Assembly: GCA_016271365.2 (NCBI GenBank)
Contig: JADMNL010000023.1
Coordinates: 609,488,001 to 609,552,000 of the forward strand
Reading direction: 5' to 3'
Source: Neoceratodus forsteri
Lineage: Eukaryota; Chordata; Ceratodontiformes; Ceratodontidae
DNA length: 64,000 bases
The translations under genes were made by a program, and so were the position numbers. How positions within the stretch are numbered: the first letter of the stretch is position 1; every line of letters begins with the position of its first letter. Under the pieces are notes generated by a model, which did no database searches, had not been told where the DNA came from, and saw nothing but the letters and a program-made list of their open reading frames with translations. This document shows positions 34,894-47,190 of the stretch, piece by piece.

Positions 34894-37825
34894 TATGAAA
34901 AGAAAATGGTAGACCCAGAGACCATAATGGTGGATGAATGCCAAGATATTGTGACTATAATGGAGACTTGGTGGTTGGAGCATAATTCTTGGGAAGTTAG
35001 TGTTCAAGGTTACAGTCTATTCAGAAAGGACAAGGTGGGTAGGAATGGGGTGGCAGCATTATATGTCAATGAGACCATTAAAGCAATGAAAGAACAGGAT
35101 GAAAATGGTGAGATAGAATTCCTGTGTCACATTACAGAAGAGGCCTGGCGCTATATTAAGAATAGGAGTGATATATAGGCCTCCAGACAAGCAGGAGGAG
35201 ATAGATAAGCAATTGATCTGTAATTCAAAGGATGTCAAAGAAAGGGAGTTTGTACTATTGGGGACCTTATACACCTGATGTAGAATGGGAATCCATAAGG
35301 CAACATCTACCAGGAGTATGGAAGTATTTGAGGCACTACAGGGATCAGTTCTACAACAGCTGGTTAACTCATTGACTCTGAGATGCCATTTTGAATTAAG
35401 GTTTAGTAATGGAATCCTTGGTCTTTGAAAAGTACTGTTGGAGCCAGTGAGTTAAGGAGCTCACAAGAGGGGAAAATATACTGGACGTTGAACTCACAAA
35501 CGGGGATAGTATTGAAGATGTGGTGGGGAGACTGCCTGGGTACAAGTGATCATAGCACAGTGAGTTTCAGGATACAAACAGGAGAATAACAAATAAGACC
35601 AGTACAAAAGTTCTGGACTTCAGAGGGTGGACTTTGAAAGAATGAAGGTGATTTACAGAGAAGAAATGGAAGGCAAAGACCAGATAGAGGATGTAGAGGA
35701 ATTGTGAGATGTATCAAGGAGAGTACTAAAAGCCACATAACTATGTATAAGGAGGGTAGGAAAAAAGAAAAAGGAAGCCGCTGTGGTTTAATAGGGATGT
35801 TGTTGGGGCATTAAGGGATAGAAGGCTAGCATTCAGAAAATACAAGAAAACTCAGAGTGAGACAGAAAAAATATTTATAAAAAGAAACTGAGACAGGAAG
35901 GGAAATTGATTAGCAGAGCAAAAGCAGAAACAGAGGAGAGAATTACTAAACATGCCAAAAGAGGGATAACATTTTGTTTAGACGTGTGGGAGAAGGGAGA
36001 ATCAGACAGGAGATTGTGAAGTTGAGGGAAGAGGGGGCATAAACGTTGAGAGTGACTTGGAGAAAGTGGAGGTTCTAAACACTTCTTTTACTCTGTTTTC
36101 ACAGTGGAGGGGAAGGAAGGAAACTGAGTTAAAGAGGAAGGGACAAGAAGAATGTGGAATGGATCAAAGCCCATTAAGTGAGGACAGAGCAAAGAAAGAA
36201 CTTGAAAAATTATACATAGATAAGGCAAAGGGGCCTGATGCTTTGCATCCAAGAGTTCTCAGAGAGTTGAGGATGAGCTGGTATCACATCTGACAAAGTT
36301 ATTTATTTTATCCCTGGATATGGGGAGGGTGGGTTCTGTGTGACAGGAGGATGGCAAGCGAGGTACCAATTTATAAGGGGGCAGCGGGTAGAGGCGGGGA
36401 CTTACCGCCCTGTCAGTCTCACATTAGTGGTGGGCAAGGTGACGGAGGTGTTCATAAAGGAAAGAGTTATAAAATACTTAATGGACAATACACTATTAGA
36501 TGAAAAGCAACATGGCTTCACTAGTGGGAGATCTTGTCAGACAAATCTGATCAAATATTTTGATGGGGATAATAAAGGTTATTTGATTAGGGAGCAGTTG
36601 TTGAGGCCTATCTGGACTTCAGTAAGGCCTTTGACTCTGTTTCTCACCATAGAATAGTAAATAAGACAGAGAGTCTCGGGGTGGGACAGAAAATAACTAG
36701 ATGGGTGGAAAACTGGCTGAAGGATAAAAAGTCAGAGGGTGGTGGTAAATGGTGTACATTCTAGGATAATGAGGGTGACGAGCGGTATTCCTCAGGGGTC
36801 AGTACTGGGACCAGTCCTTTTTAACATATATATGAGTGATATATCAGTGGAACTTGAAGGAAAGTTTGTCTTTTGCAGATGATGCAAAGTTATTTAATAG
36901 GGTTGCCATAGCAGGAGGAGTTGAGGCCATAGCAGGAGGGGTTGAGGCCATAGCAGGAGGGTTGAGGCCATGAGGAGAGATCTGAGCACCCTACAGAAGT
37001 GGTTGGACATTTGGCAGCTGAAGTTCAATGCTAAGAAGTGTGCAGTGATGCACGTGGGGCATACAAATCCACTGGCTGAGTACTCACTGTGGGAGAACAG
37101 ATAAAGCAAACAGAACAGGAAAGGACCTGAAATTATAATCTCAAACAACCTTAAGGTAGGAGACCAATGTAGTAGGGCAGTAGGTAAAGCTAATAGAATG
37201 ATGGCATGCATAGGAAAGAGTATAACAAGTAGGAAGTGGGAGGTGTTGATGCCTTTATATAAGACCATGGTCAGACTCCACCTGGAGTATGGGGTGCTGT
37301 TCTGGAGGCCTCATTTAAGAAAGGTTATAAATGGGTTGGAGAGGGTTCAGAGAAGGAAACAAAGATGATGCAAGGTATGCAAGAGAAGCTATACAAGATT
37401 AAATGGAGATAATTAAATCTATACCCACCGGAAGTTAGAAGAGATAGAGGTGACAAGATAGAGACTTTTAAGTATATGAAGGGAATAAATGAAGCGAATG
37501 AAGGTAGCTTATTCAAAAGAAAAGAAGGAGTTAAAACAGGGGTCATAATTTAAAATTGGAGGGGTGATTTAAGAGCAATGTAAGAAGATGTTATTTCACT
37601 GAGAGGGTGGTGGAACCCTTGAACAGATTACCTAATCAGGTGGTATGTGCAGAAACAGTGGAGAATTCAAGACAGCGTGGGACAGGCACATGGGACTGGC
37701 TAGTGGGCAGAGGTAAATATCCTGGGAAGTGGAGACAGAAGTAGGTTGGGTGGGAAATGGGAAGAGTAGATGGACCAGGATGGTCCTTTTCTGTGACACA
37801 TTACTATGATACTATGATAGAAGGT
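34884..37825 (+). pseudogene. CR1-group LINE ORF2 (endonuclease to 3' end), plus strand
   Basis: Starts in the endonuclease: IVTIMETWWLEHNSWEV (catalytic Glu) at about 34945-34996 and GVAALYVNETIKAM near 35050-35085; a KSDHSTVSF-like SDH block lies near 35550. Then come a basic linker (35750-35960), KAKGPDALHPRVLREL (36223-36270), RT blocks with GFTSGRSCQTNLIKYF (36512-36560) and FADD at 36872-36883, and a C-terminal segment near 37440-37500. The 3' end finishes ...cattactatgatactatgat near 37820, matching the terminal type of the antisense neighbour. ORF2 is broken repeatedly. ORF1 is absent; truncation coincides with the palindrome edge. Confidence 0.85.
36906..36967 (+). repeat. Three tandem 21-bp units inside the RT region
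   Basis: Three copies of ccatagcaggagg-gttgagg (21, 21 and 20 bp) follow the FADD box directly. Each full unit encodes seven residues (AIAGGVE), so the first expansion kept the frame. Confidence 0.85.
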
Positions 37826-37829
37826 ACTC

Positions 37830-38340
37830 TTTAAGTGTGACACTGGTTGTTGAAACGTTATTCCATGCATGAAGTTCAAGTGTTGTATCACAAGCCAATC
37901 TCCAGTGCCAAGGAACACTGTACATACCTCCCAGAGATTAAGTGTGGCACAGGGCCCAACTTAGTTGCTGTCAAACACTCCCTTGTTTGAAGTTAAAGTG
38001 TAGCACAGAAGCCTCTCCCCAGTGCCACAAACTCTTGCCAAAAATGAAGTTTCACTGCCACCAGAAGCCTATCCTGTTGTAGCTAAACACTCCTTCCTAC
38101 CCCAAGTTTAGAGTGTGAAGCCAGGATTATCTCCCACCCAAGGTTAACGTGTGGCTTTGGGGTCCATCTTTCATGCTATTGCTAACCCTCCCTTCCAAGT
38201 TTAACTGTAGCAACAAAATGTTATTCACAGTACTTTCACCTCCCCAAATTAAAGTGCAGCACTGGGAGTCCATCTTCAGTGCCACTGTATACCCCAACCT
38301 TCCCATATGACAACAGGCACAGCCCTGCACTCACTTTATT
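37830..38340. repeat. Degenerate ~60-bp minisatellite, right block
   Basis: Eight or so irregular units resembling aagt-taa-gtgtggcacaggg-cc-tct-cagtgc.gc-aaacactccctt-c, with drift and indels. The same unit family sits at 31740-31986. Confidence 0.65.
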
Positions 38341-38559
38341 AGCCAAACTGCTGCCCTTCCCTACTATATTTCAGTGGTCTAATACTAGTGAAAGCATTGA
38401 TACTGAAAAACAACCATGTTATTAGTATTAGTATTAGTTACATTGTAGTAATGAAATTAGACAGTGGTAGGACAAGGAGGTAACATGAGGGTTGTGCCAG
38501 TTACTAGTGTCCTGGGGGATGGAGAAGGGACTTATTGAAGGATTCTCTGAACAGCAGCG

Positions 38560-38760
38560 ATGCTTGCTGTGAGCTATGAAGAGGAATGGGGTAGCGCTGG
38601 ACACCATGGACTGCTAATGATGGGACAGGGTGAGGATTTGAATGCCAGTGTACTCCATGGTGTGTTTGAAACAGGGAGGGGTGAGACAGGGATGCAGCTG
38701 CACCATGGAGTGAAGGGCATTGAAAAGGGTGGAATGGAAGCTACTAGCACCAAGTTTAAC
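38560..38760. repeat. Minisatellite family 2, block 1
   Basis: Units of about 55-65 bp of the form ggacaccatgg-ctg-t-atgggacagggtgaggat, also seen at 40.15, 41.0 and 41.87 kb. ORFs on both strands here are products of the repeat. Confidence 0.5.
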
Positions 38761-38799
38761 ATCAAGTCCAAGTTTGTTCAACCATTTGCTTCCTAAATA

Positions 38800-40140
38800 G
38801 TCAATGCATGACAGAAAGACAGAGACATACAGTATACCAAGTCAAAAATTCAAGAGTTTAGATAAAAGTCATAGTACATCAGTGGAAATGACAAAATGCA
38901 GCAACTGTAAATAATGTGATAAAAGGATAAAAGCTTTGTTTGATAAAACAAGTAATATCCATTAAAGTCAAGGTAAAAGGTAAAGACATGTACCTTGGGA
39001 TCCTGATCCTGATGCTGAACCCTGAACTCTTAAAGGAACTTCTAAAATCATTGCAGTTTATTTGATCTTATCAAGGATGCTTTGAAAAAAAGGGACTATG
39101 GCCTCAATAGTTTTCTGATCTATTCCACTCAATAAATTTACAATTGATGTTATTGGGTCCATTCACTGTTAGAGGATTCCAAAACTGAGTTCAATAAATG
39201 ATCTATGATTTCTTTATATAAAGGGAAGATTAACAGGAAATGTTTGAAAGATTCTTCTACACTAGGAGAACATGGAAAAAAAATATTTAAGAGATTCCAC
39301 TACACCAGCAGAACATGAAGAAAATCTGTTATCTACCAGCTTATTGCTAAATCAGCCTAAATTCCTACTTTTATACTTGCTCCATGCTGAAGGTGGAGTA
39401 TTATAATATATATAAGAAAAATCAAGTGTTGTGATTAGTCAGCACACAAGTACAATTATGAAACTACAGTATGTGACCATAATTACACACCTGCACTTCT
39501 TTGAAACTGACAGTCTTTGGTACCTAATGTATCTGTACATGAAAGAATACAGGCACCACAGGAGTCTTCTCCTACTGGAAAGCAAAATGCTGAACTTCCT
39601 CTCACTCTTCCTTCCAGAGAGAGCTTGCAGAGATTGCATGATCATCAAGGATGATTCTGAAGTTTTAATAAAGAAATGAAAGGTCCACCCCAGTCTGGAA
39701 GCAGGAAGCATTAGGGACAATGGAGCCACGTTATCAAGGGAGCTGTGTGGTCTGAGACAGGAACTTCTTTTTACTTTTACTTACAGCTCCTAGCTGGAAT
39801 ATTTTACTTAATCAAATGTATAAGAAAACTAATTGGTATATTTTTCTTACACATGCTAGAAGTGCAAAATACACTCCAGGGATGTGTGATTTCTGTCAAT
39901 AATCACACTTCTCTCTCAGGTGTTTAAAGGCATTCGGTGCAAGTGTGTCATGTGTAATAACACCTAGAGGTGTGTGATTATTGACCCATAATCACATGCC
40001 ATGTCATGCTTTATTGCTTATCTAAAGGCTGCTCAAAATTTAAGACATTTGCAGATACTTACTGTTTATCATTTTACCCGTGTATGAAATATTCTCAGTA
40101 TACAATAGCTGTAAGTGTTTTTAACCTGTTTGTCAATATC
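38800..40140. other. Unannotated AT-rich sequence
   Basis: Includes two overlapping opposite-strand ORFs near 39430-39730 with no recognised motif. No element termini found. Confidence 0.45.
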
Positions 40141-40149
40141 CTGCTGGAG

Positions 40150-40330
40150 TGGCAGTGGTTGGTTCAGACTGAGCAGAGGAGAGCAGGGCCTCAGGACACT
40201 AAGGAGGCAAAGCCATGGGATAGGGTAAGGGAAGAGGTGTGACTGGACATCAAAGTATGCTTAGCATGGGATGGAGAAATGGAGGGTGCCACTGGACACC
40301 ACAGTGTGTTTGGCCTGGGACAGTGCAACC
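40150..40330. repeat. Minisatellite family 2, block 2
   Basis: Two to three units with ggacatcaaagtatgcttag and ggacaccacagtgtgtttgg, spaced by about 60 bp. Confidence 0.5.
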
Positions 40331-40579
40331 ATAATAATAAATCCGAACAAAGGATTAAAAATTTCTATGAGGATTGGTAACCCATTTTAATAAAACTATT
40401 TTACTGGATTATGTGTTAATCACCCTGGTGCCCAGTATAACAATTAATATTCTACAACTAGGTAGACATAAGCAAAACAAGATATTTTTGGCCTTTGGTT
40501 TGGGATTCTTTTCAAAATGTTTGAGATTTGGGATTACAGGCTACACAAACATTGAAGGGAGTTAGGTAACCAGGTTTGA

Positions 40580-40880
40580 ACCCTCAATCTCCTGTTTATA
40601 TTCTAGTGTTCTTTCTGGAGTTAGCTAAGGCCAATTCTAATTTGCCTTCATAGAAGACAATTGTATAAACACGTATTTTGCAAGTGTCATTTGCCCCATT
40701 GTATTTATAATATTTTTTATACTCTTATTGCATCATCTTATATTATGATATCTGATGTTATTTATTTTATTGGTTTTATTATGATGTTTTATTCTGACTT
40801 GATTTTACAATTTGTTCTGCACCTTGATTTCTGAAAGGCGCATTAAAAATAAAGATTATTATTATTATCATTTTAATCTA
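40580..40880 (+). mobile_element. L2 LINE 3' end
   Basis: The segment ctgcaccttgatttctgaaa followed by ggcgcattaaaaataaagatt and an (ATT)n tail matches, with small changes, the 3' end of the L2 at 63.06-63.12 kb. Only the 3' UTR is left; the AT-rich upstream boundary is uncertain. Confidence 0.7.
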
Positions 40881-40949
40881 CTAAATGTATTGTGATTATA
40901 ATTACATACTGTCGAACAACAAACTTGTACTTGACATGATAATTTGTAC

Positions 40950-41510
40950 TTGGTATGGGACTGAAAGAAGAAGAAGGCATCCCCAGGCTAAAGACAGTGC
41001 TTGACCTCAGGCTGGGGATAAGGATGGGATATCATTGCATGCCAGAGAGAGCTATTTGTGGGGTGGAAGAAGAAAAACTGCATGCCAATGGATGGCAAGG
41101 AGTGCTTGCCACTCGCTGAGGTAACCATGTTTGCCAGTGAACCTCAGGAGTTCTTGGTGCAGGGTTGGAGGGAGAGCAGTGGGTGGGAAGTGCCTTGGGA
41201 CACCAAAGATGCACTGCTATGGGATAGGGTGAGGAAGAGTATGCAGTTATACCACTGGGCAACAAAGAACACTTGGCATTGGCTGGCGAGATGGAAAGTG
41301 GTACAATTGGGCATTAGCAATTACTTGCCACAAGACAGGGTAAGGAAGGGGTACCATTGGACAACATGAAGAGATAAGAATGGGGCAAGGGAGAAGCAGT
41401 GGTGGTGCTGCTGGACATCAATGACTACTTGGCATGAGAGGGTGTGAGGTATATACTTTGAGTGGGGAGGGAGTAAAGGAGGGACCACTGCACACCAACA
41501 TGCTCACTAG
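40950..41510. repeat. Minisatellite family 2, block 3
   Basis: About seven irregular units near 62 bp each, recognisable by ggacaccaaagatgcac, gggcaacaaagaacactt, ggacaacatgaag and ggacatcaatgactactt, each followed by a ggcat/gggatagggtgagg-like stretch. Confidence 0.6.
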
Positions 41511-41869
41511 AGCTGTTCTGATGCTATTCTTTACAGTTTTGGAAATCCTGCCTAATTCATTCTAATTTCATCAGAAGCAGAATTCCAAAATGATGAAAAC
41601 TGATCGTGAATTTTTATGCAAACAGCAGATTAGTAATTTGTGGTTTATGCATTCCACAGTTTACATAAGCCATGTATTAGGTTTCTATGGTATACAGTAT
41701 GAAGCCACAGTTTATGTAAACCATAAAACACATATCCACAGTGCATATAAAACATCTTCAACAATTCCATAGAATGGATTTATGTAAAAGCTATCAGAAG
41801 CATTTTGGAAGAGAACTGCCATACTTCTTGATTTTGCAGGTAGAAGTATACATTCTGCATAACTCAAGT

Positions 41870-42050
41870 GCTTTGCAGGGGTTAGGAAAGGAGGGTTCAC
41901 CAAAGGACAATAGGGAGTGCTTAGCATGGTGTGGGATTTTGTTGGGATATGTCATTGCATAACTGTGAGTGCTTTGTGTGGGATGGGCAGAGGAGCAGGT
42001 AGCTGCTGGACACTAAGGAGAAATTAAGATGGGTTAGGGGTGGGAGTTAA
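41870..42050. repeat. Minisatellite family 2, block 4
   Basis: Units with aggacaatagggagtgctta and ggacactaaggagaaattaa plus the gcatggtgtgggat-like part. Two to three copies. Confidence 0.5.
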
Positions 42051-42784
42051 TCACTGTAACCAAGCACAGAGGAGCCAGGCAGGATGTAGTGCAGTACCTT
42101 GGAGTAATTAATGTCACAAATTATTAAATGACAAAAGGGCTTAATTGCCACTGAATTGCACCGTTCCTGTAGCTTACTGCAGCACTATTCACCTCTCCCT
42201 GATGAAGAGGCAGAGTGCCTTGAAGTGCTAGGGGTCATGACTGTTATCTGTCTTAATAAATGCTGTTACTATTTCAACACTATGAGTGTGTGCTGCTTCT
42301 CTTTGTAGCGACTAACAGTGAAAAAGCACACAGGTTACTTAACCTCCATATCAGACTTCCCAAAAGGTCCAGTTAAGAGAGTCCATAATGTCTGGACATC
42401 CAGTTCTGTACAGGAGACCTTGTTTTTGGTGTGCAGCAGTCTGGACTAGAGAACATCTCCCTGGTTTGGATTCCTATGTAAGATCAATGTTGCAACTGCT
42501 TATATGTAAGCAATAAGCCACAGCAGGGCATGCATTAATGGATTAACAATGCATGCTCCAGTGTGTACTAATGTATAAGGCAGAAGAACATGTGTCCATA
42601 CAACAGCCCTGGGAAGTGTATCATCAGTGCTTTGATGCACTCCCTGAAGTGGCTTATTGCTCTTATAAAGGGCTCATTGTTATTTCTGATATAAAAAATT
42701 AAATTAATAACTGTCTTTTGTAAGTATCAATGGTTTAAGTATGATAAAATGGTTGTTTTGCAGTAAAAGTCCTTACTCTGTATT
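42051..42784. other. Unannotated sequence with a possible element 3' end
   Basis: Contains ctccctgatgaagaggcaga...cttaataaatgctg (42198-42268), a pattern I associate with 3' ends of some vertebrate retroelements, but I cannot name the family. The rest has no recognised content. Confidence 0.35.
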
Positions 42785-42792
42785 GTGTTGAG

Positions 42793-43089
42793 TAGAGATG
42801 CAGTGAATTTAATTTCCACATGGCCAAAGTAGCCAACTTTGTCAGCGTGGAGTAATTCTAAAAATTTTTAGCATTAGGTGGAATTTCGTAAGTGAAAATT
42901 TCGTCTAATGGCAAATTCCACCTGCCATGGTGAAATTTCACCCATGGAAAGCAGAATTTCAGGGAAGGTGAAATTTCATTGTTCCACTGGACAAAATTCT
43001 GCTATTCCGCTTGGTGAAATTTCACTCCACAAAATGGGCAGAATTTCGTAGATTACTCTGTGAAGTGAATTTTGCTCATTACGCCCACT
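42793..43089. mobile_element. hAT-like MITE with 8-bp target duplication
   Basis: Flanks are gtgttgag (42785-42792) and atgttgag (43090-43097), 7 of 8 matching. The element begins tagagatgcagtgaa and is filled with ggtgaaatttca/gaatttcgt motifs on both strands, as in the other MITEs of this type. About 297 bp, no transposase. Confidence 0.7.
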
Positions 43090-43097
43090 ATGTTGAG

Positions 43098-45885
43098 CCA
43101 GCAGGTGACTCTGTCATCTCAGTTATTTTTTTATTTATTTATTTGAAAAGGTTTCAAAAGTAAAGACAACATGGGCTGTAAACAGCTCATGTCTAGAAGC
43201 ATATGGGAGGGTTACAAAAGAGAGAAATCAGACAAGAACATAGCAATATAAAATGCATACAGTGCAATTCAGATACATAAAGTGCAATAAATAATACAGT
43301 ACATTTAGATCAATCAATGAGAACATAAAATGAGCATCATATATAACTAAGCTAAGGTCAGAGACACTGGAAGAGACAAACTGGGGTAGGCAAAACAATA
43401 TGCAGATATAACATACACAGTAGTAAACCAAGGATAGGTAGCCTGTAAGGTATAGACCAAAGATGGAGAACACCTAGAAGTGCTAGAAGTGGTAGGCAGA
43501 GTTCAGGGTTACCAAGTGCTAATTTAGAATGTTCTGTAGTTATATTCTGAATGTTGCTGCTGTGCTCCCCTGATCAGACAATGCTGCTTTCTGTGGTGAG
43601 CTCTTTTCTTCTCCTGTTATAGTGTCCACAGTAAGTGGCTAATCATTGTTTCTCACCTTCATCTCTTGCCCACTTGCTCGCTGTCGTGATCATGCTTCAT
43701 GCTCGGGATGGAGCTGCAACATGTGCCATTTTCTCCCTGTCTATCCACCTGCTGTAAACAGTAAATGATGGCCTCAAGGACAGATTCTGCATTACTGGAT
43801 TACAGAAAAGCCACCTGTGTCAGCCATGAGTGGCGCATATGTTGAGCTGACCAAACAATTGATAAATAAGGCTGTGAAGGGCTGAACAGTGAGTAGACTT
43901 ATAAAAGAGCTGCAGATGCTGGCTGTGAGATAACCCATAATGCAGGCCACCTGAGAAGCCCCTGAAGGCGAAGCAAGGAGAGACTGGGAGACTACAAAGG
44001 AGGAGGTAGGCAGTGGAAGAGGAATGTTATGGTTTTGTGGGCAGGAGAACAGGTAGCTTGGTGTGGAATGTAGTAGTAAAGGGTTAGACTCCTGATATGG
44101 TGGCAGCAGAGGTTTTATAATCTTTTTGTAGAAATGTACTAATATGTATAACATAAAGAAGTCTTTGTAATAGGTGATATTAAGATCTAGTACGTGACTG
44201 TGAATGAATACTTTTCTAATGCAGTCAAGTGGCCTCTGTCATCCAATGATACCAGGTCAAAGAGTGCACAAAGAAGAGTACTGCAAGAAATGCACTGTGT
44301 AAAGTGTGAAGGAATTTAAAGCTACAGAGGTACAGTACTGGTAAGGTACTACTGCTCCCCTGTCACTCTGTGTGTTTCCTGATGAGGGCTGAAGTTGCCA
44401 TATGCTGGGGTGGCATGCTGAGCCACTCCCATGGAGAAGTGGCTAGGGCACCAGCACACAGAATGGTAAGAGGCCTGGGACTGTGGTTCGGTTCATTGCC
44501 AGGTCTCCTTCTTGCTACAAATTTTTTTCACGAAACAAGTAATTTCCTCCTCCCAACATTCTCCCCATCCCCAAAGTCCACGACCCCCAGAGCTGATTAT
44601 TTTAAGTCCAGGGGGGTGGGGCAAAGCCCCACATCAAGGTAGCAGGGAACAGAGACCCTGCATAAAGAAACAACTGCCATTTGTTTTGCTGGGGCTGCAC
44701 TGCTGCTGACGGGTCACTGGATTTCCTGACCCTGTTCTGGACAGTGCTCTTTTGCTTGCAGCATTTATTGCTGCCGGTTTTGCATGTGGTGAATGACCCT
44801 ATGCCACATCCAATAAGGTTTCAGGGTTTTTCCTTGGCATTTTATAATGCACATTATCAAATCTGCTGGAAAGTTCCTGCTTTCTGATTAGCTAAATTTG
44901 TTTTGAGATCCGTATGTTAATCTACAGAAATGCACATGTTGGATCAGGTTTCGCCAGTGGATTTGGAATTTGTGTAAATTAGATACAGAATCCATGGCCT
45001 GCATCACTCATATCTGATTACTAACAAAAACATGGTTAGAACATTTACTCCTAGAAACCTTCAACACGGCCCTAAGCGGTAAAATTCCCCATTGCAATTT
45101 AACGATCATATGCAACACTTTGAAATTCTTTATTTCAGGCAGCATTAAATAAAAATAAGGTATTTCAAACTCTGTCTATGTGTATCTTTATAAACTCGAA
45201 GTAGTAATAGCAGTAATAAAATCTGTATTCATCATATGAACTGGATAGTCAATTGCTAAAGCTCATTTTCAATGGGGTCCTTACTGTACATGGTTGTTTA
45301 CCTAAAATGAATTGGTATATTTAAATAATTATTTCCTAACTTTGAATTTCATCCTTTGCAGCATGTTGATTAATCTGATCTATTCAGATTCACTGCACCA
45401 CATAGTCTGTGTGCTATGTGATGACATCATTTGGTATTTCAGATATTTGACAGCCCTAAGAGGTGCTCTTTTCCTGCATTATAAGTAGTGCATTCAGATC
45501 ACAGTTTTATTGTCTTTTATATCCCAGTTTTGAAATAATTTTTATCAAACGTAAAACTGTTATTCAATACTATGTAGGTATTCAATTTTACATCTTTTGT
45601 TCTGTTTAACAACTTTATTCCATTTTGTGTGATTACTAACAGTGTGTTTTTATTGTTCTCTTTGTCATATGAGAGAGCACTATCACGGTATCTATTTTTG
45701 ACAGTCTGTCATTTTAATGTGTAATGGCAGCTTTTGTATTAATGTGTTGTTTATAGGCTCATTTTGGAGTACATGTTAAAGAGTTAGTAAAACCAAAAAT
45801 TGCAGACAGGAAAATAATACACATTTAAGAAGAAGTCAATTGCAACTTTTCATTTCTGAAATACTTTTCTTTCTTTCATTTGCTT
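43098..45885. other. Unannotated sequence with a (TTTA)n run
   Basis: A ttttttatttatttattt run stands at 43126-43144. A 120-codon minus ORF at 43792-44154 and a 90-codon plus ORF at 44370-44642 have no recognised domain, start context or homologous neighbour. I do not call either one a gene. Confidence 0.45.
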
Positions 45886-46184
45886 ATTAGAAGTTTACTA
45901 CATGACAGTGTTAAGCTGGATGCATGGAAAGGCACTCTGCCTGGCAACTAACATATTTAGTTCTAGTCCCCCACTACATCATCAGTACTGTGGCCTCACT
46001 GACTGTGACATCACAGGTGATTGACCCAGCAGCTACTGAGTGGCTCTTCCTGAGTAGCTGTGATCTCACAGTCAGTGCAGTCACAATGCTGATGATGTGG
46101 GGGGACAGAATGCGTATGTCAGCTACGAGGCAGAGTGCTGTTCCACAGACCACACCTAATAACATCAGGTTAAAAACTTCTAAT
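45886..46184. mobile_element. ~300-bp palindromic foldback MITE
   Basis: Nested inverted repeats about a centre near 46040: outer attagaagttt/aaacttctaat, then gcactctgcctggcaactaa facing ...gctacgaggcagagtgc, then tcccccactacatcatcag facing ctgatgatgtgggggga, and an inner actgtgacatcacag/ctgtgatctcacagt pair. No coding potential. It shares the tgtgacatcaca block with the 8.45-kb element. Confidence 0.85.
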
Positions 46185-46769
46185 TACCTAAGGGAAAAGA
46201 AAAGTGCCTCAGATATAAATGACAGTAGTTGATTGCTTTTAAAGACTAATATTCGTTTTAAGGCAGTGCACTAGCTCCTCAAGTTACCATTATTGGAAAC
46301 CCCCAAAATATGCTTTCTGTCATGGTTTTCCTATTTTATGTTTCTGTATTCATTTACTTTTCCTTTATGATCATATTCTTCAGATGGGATGTTGTATATA
46401 CAGTATATATTTAAATTGATTGTCATGTTCACTGTTCATGATTCTCATTATTATCAAGTGAATATTTACAACAATAATGCCTAACTCCTCCCCCATCCCG
46501 ACACACACAAAGTCCAGCAATGTGGTTGTCCAGATAACACCACTAGTAACAATTACTAACTCCCCTGAAAACATACAAAAAGTCACTGCCAATATTTGCA
46601 ATATCTCAAATAAATGCAACCTTTCCCACCCTCTGTTCCATTCCACCCACCTTCCCCACACCCCAGTAGTGGCCTACTCTGTCCCTCATAACCACACCTA
46701 TGGTCCCTCCTTGTGCAATCCTCAGTGTCCATTGAAGCACTGCTAATTTTCATTGCCGACCACACTGAA
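46185..46769. other. Unannotated sequence
   Basis: Cytosine-rich plus strand between 46470 and 46740; ORFs on both strands have no motif. Confidence 0.4.
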
Positions 46770-47190
46770 ATTTTTTTTTTTTTTGCTTTTGTTGACTGGG
46801 TAAGTGCACTAGACAAATCCTGCCTATTTTCAGGCACGACCGGGAGGGGATACTGATGAATGCCAACTGACCTTGAACCAGATTAAGCTGTTTGGTATTT
46901 TTAGTGAATGAGAGAAATTTGGCCAGGACACCGGGAAATTCCCCTACTCTTTTCGATAAGTGCCATGGGATCTTTAACATCCACCTGAACTACCACCAAT
47001 CCAGGCAGATGGGACCTCGGTTTAATGTCTCATCTGAAAGACGGCACCTCAGAAGTGCAGCACCCTCTCATGCTGCACTACAGTGTCAGTACTGGATATT
47101 AACCCAAGTGCCAGATGTGGGAACTGAACCCACAGCCCTCTGATCTCCCGGCCTCAGAGGCGAGTGTGCTACCTACTGAGCCACTGACAC
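46770..47190 (-). mobile_element. tRNA-headed SINE with conserved central body
   Basis: On the minus strand: A-box-like gtggctcagtaggtagca at 47172-47189, B-box-like gggttcagttccc near 47118-47131, then a body containing gatgttaaagatcccatggc and ccggtgtcctggcc, and a poly(A) tail (the plus-strand T run at 46770-46786). This body is one I know from widely dispersed vertebrate SINEs, including cartilaginous-fish copies. That recollection was not checked by search. Confidence 0.75.
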
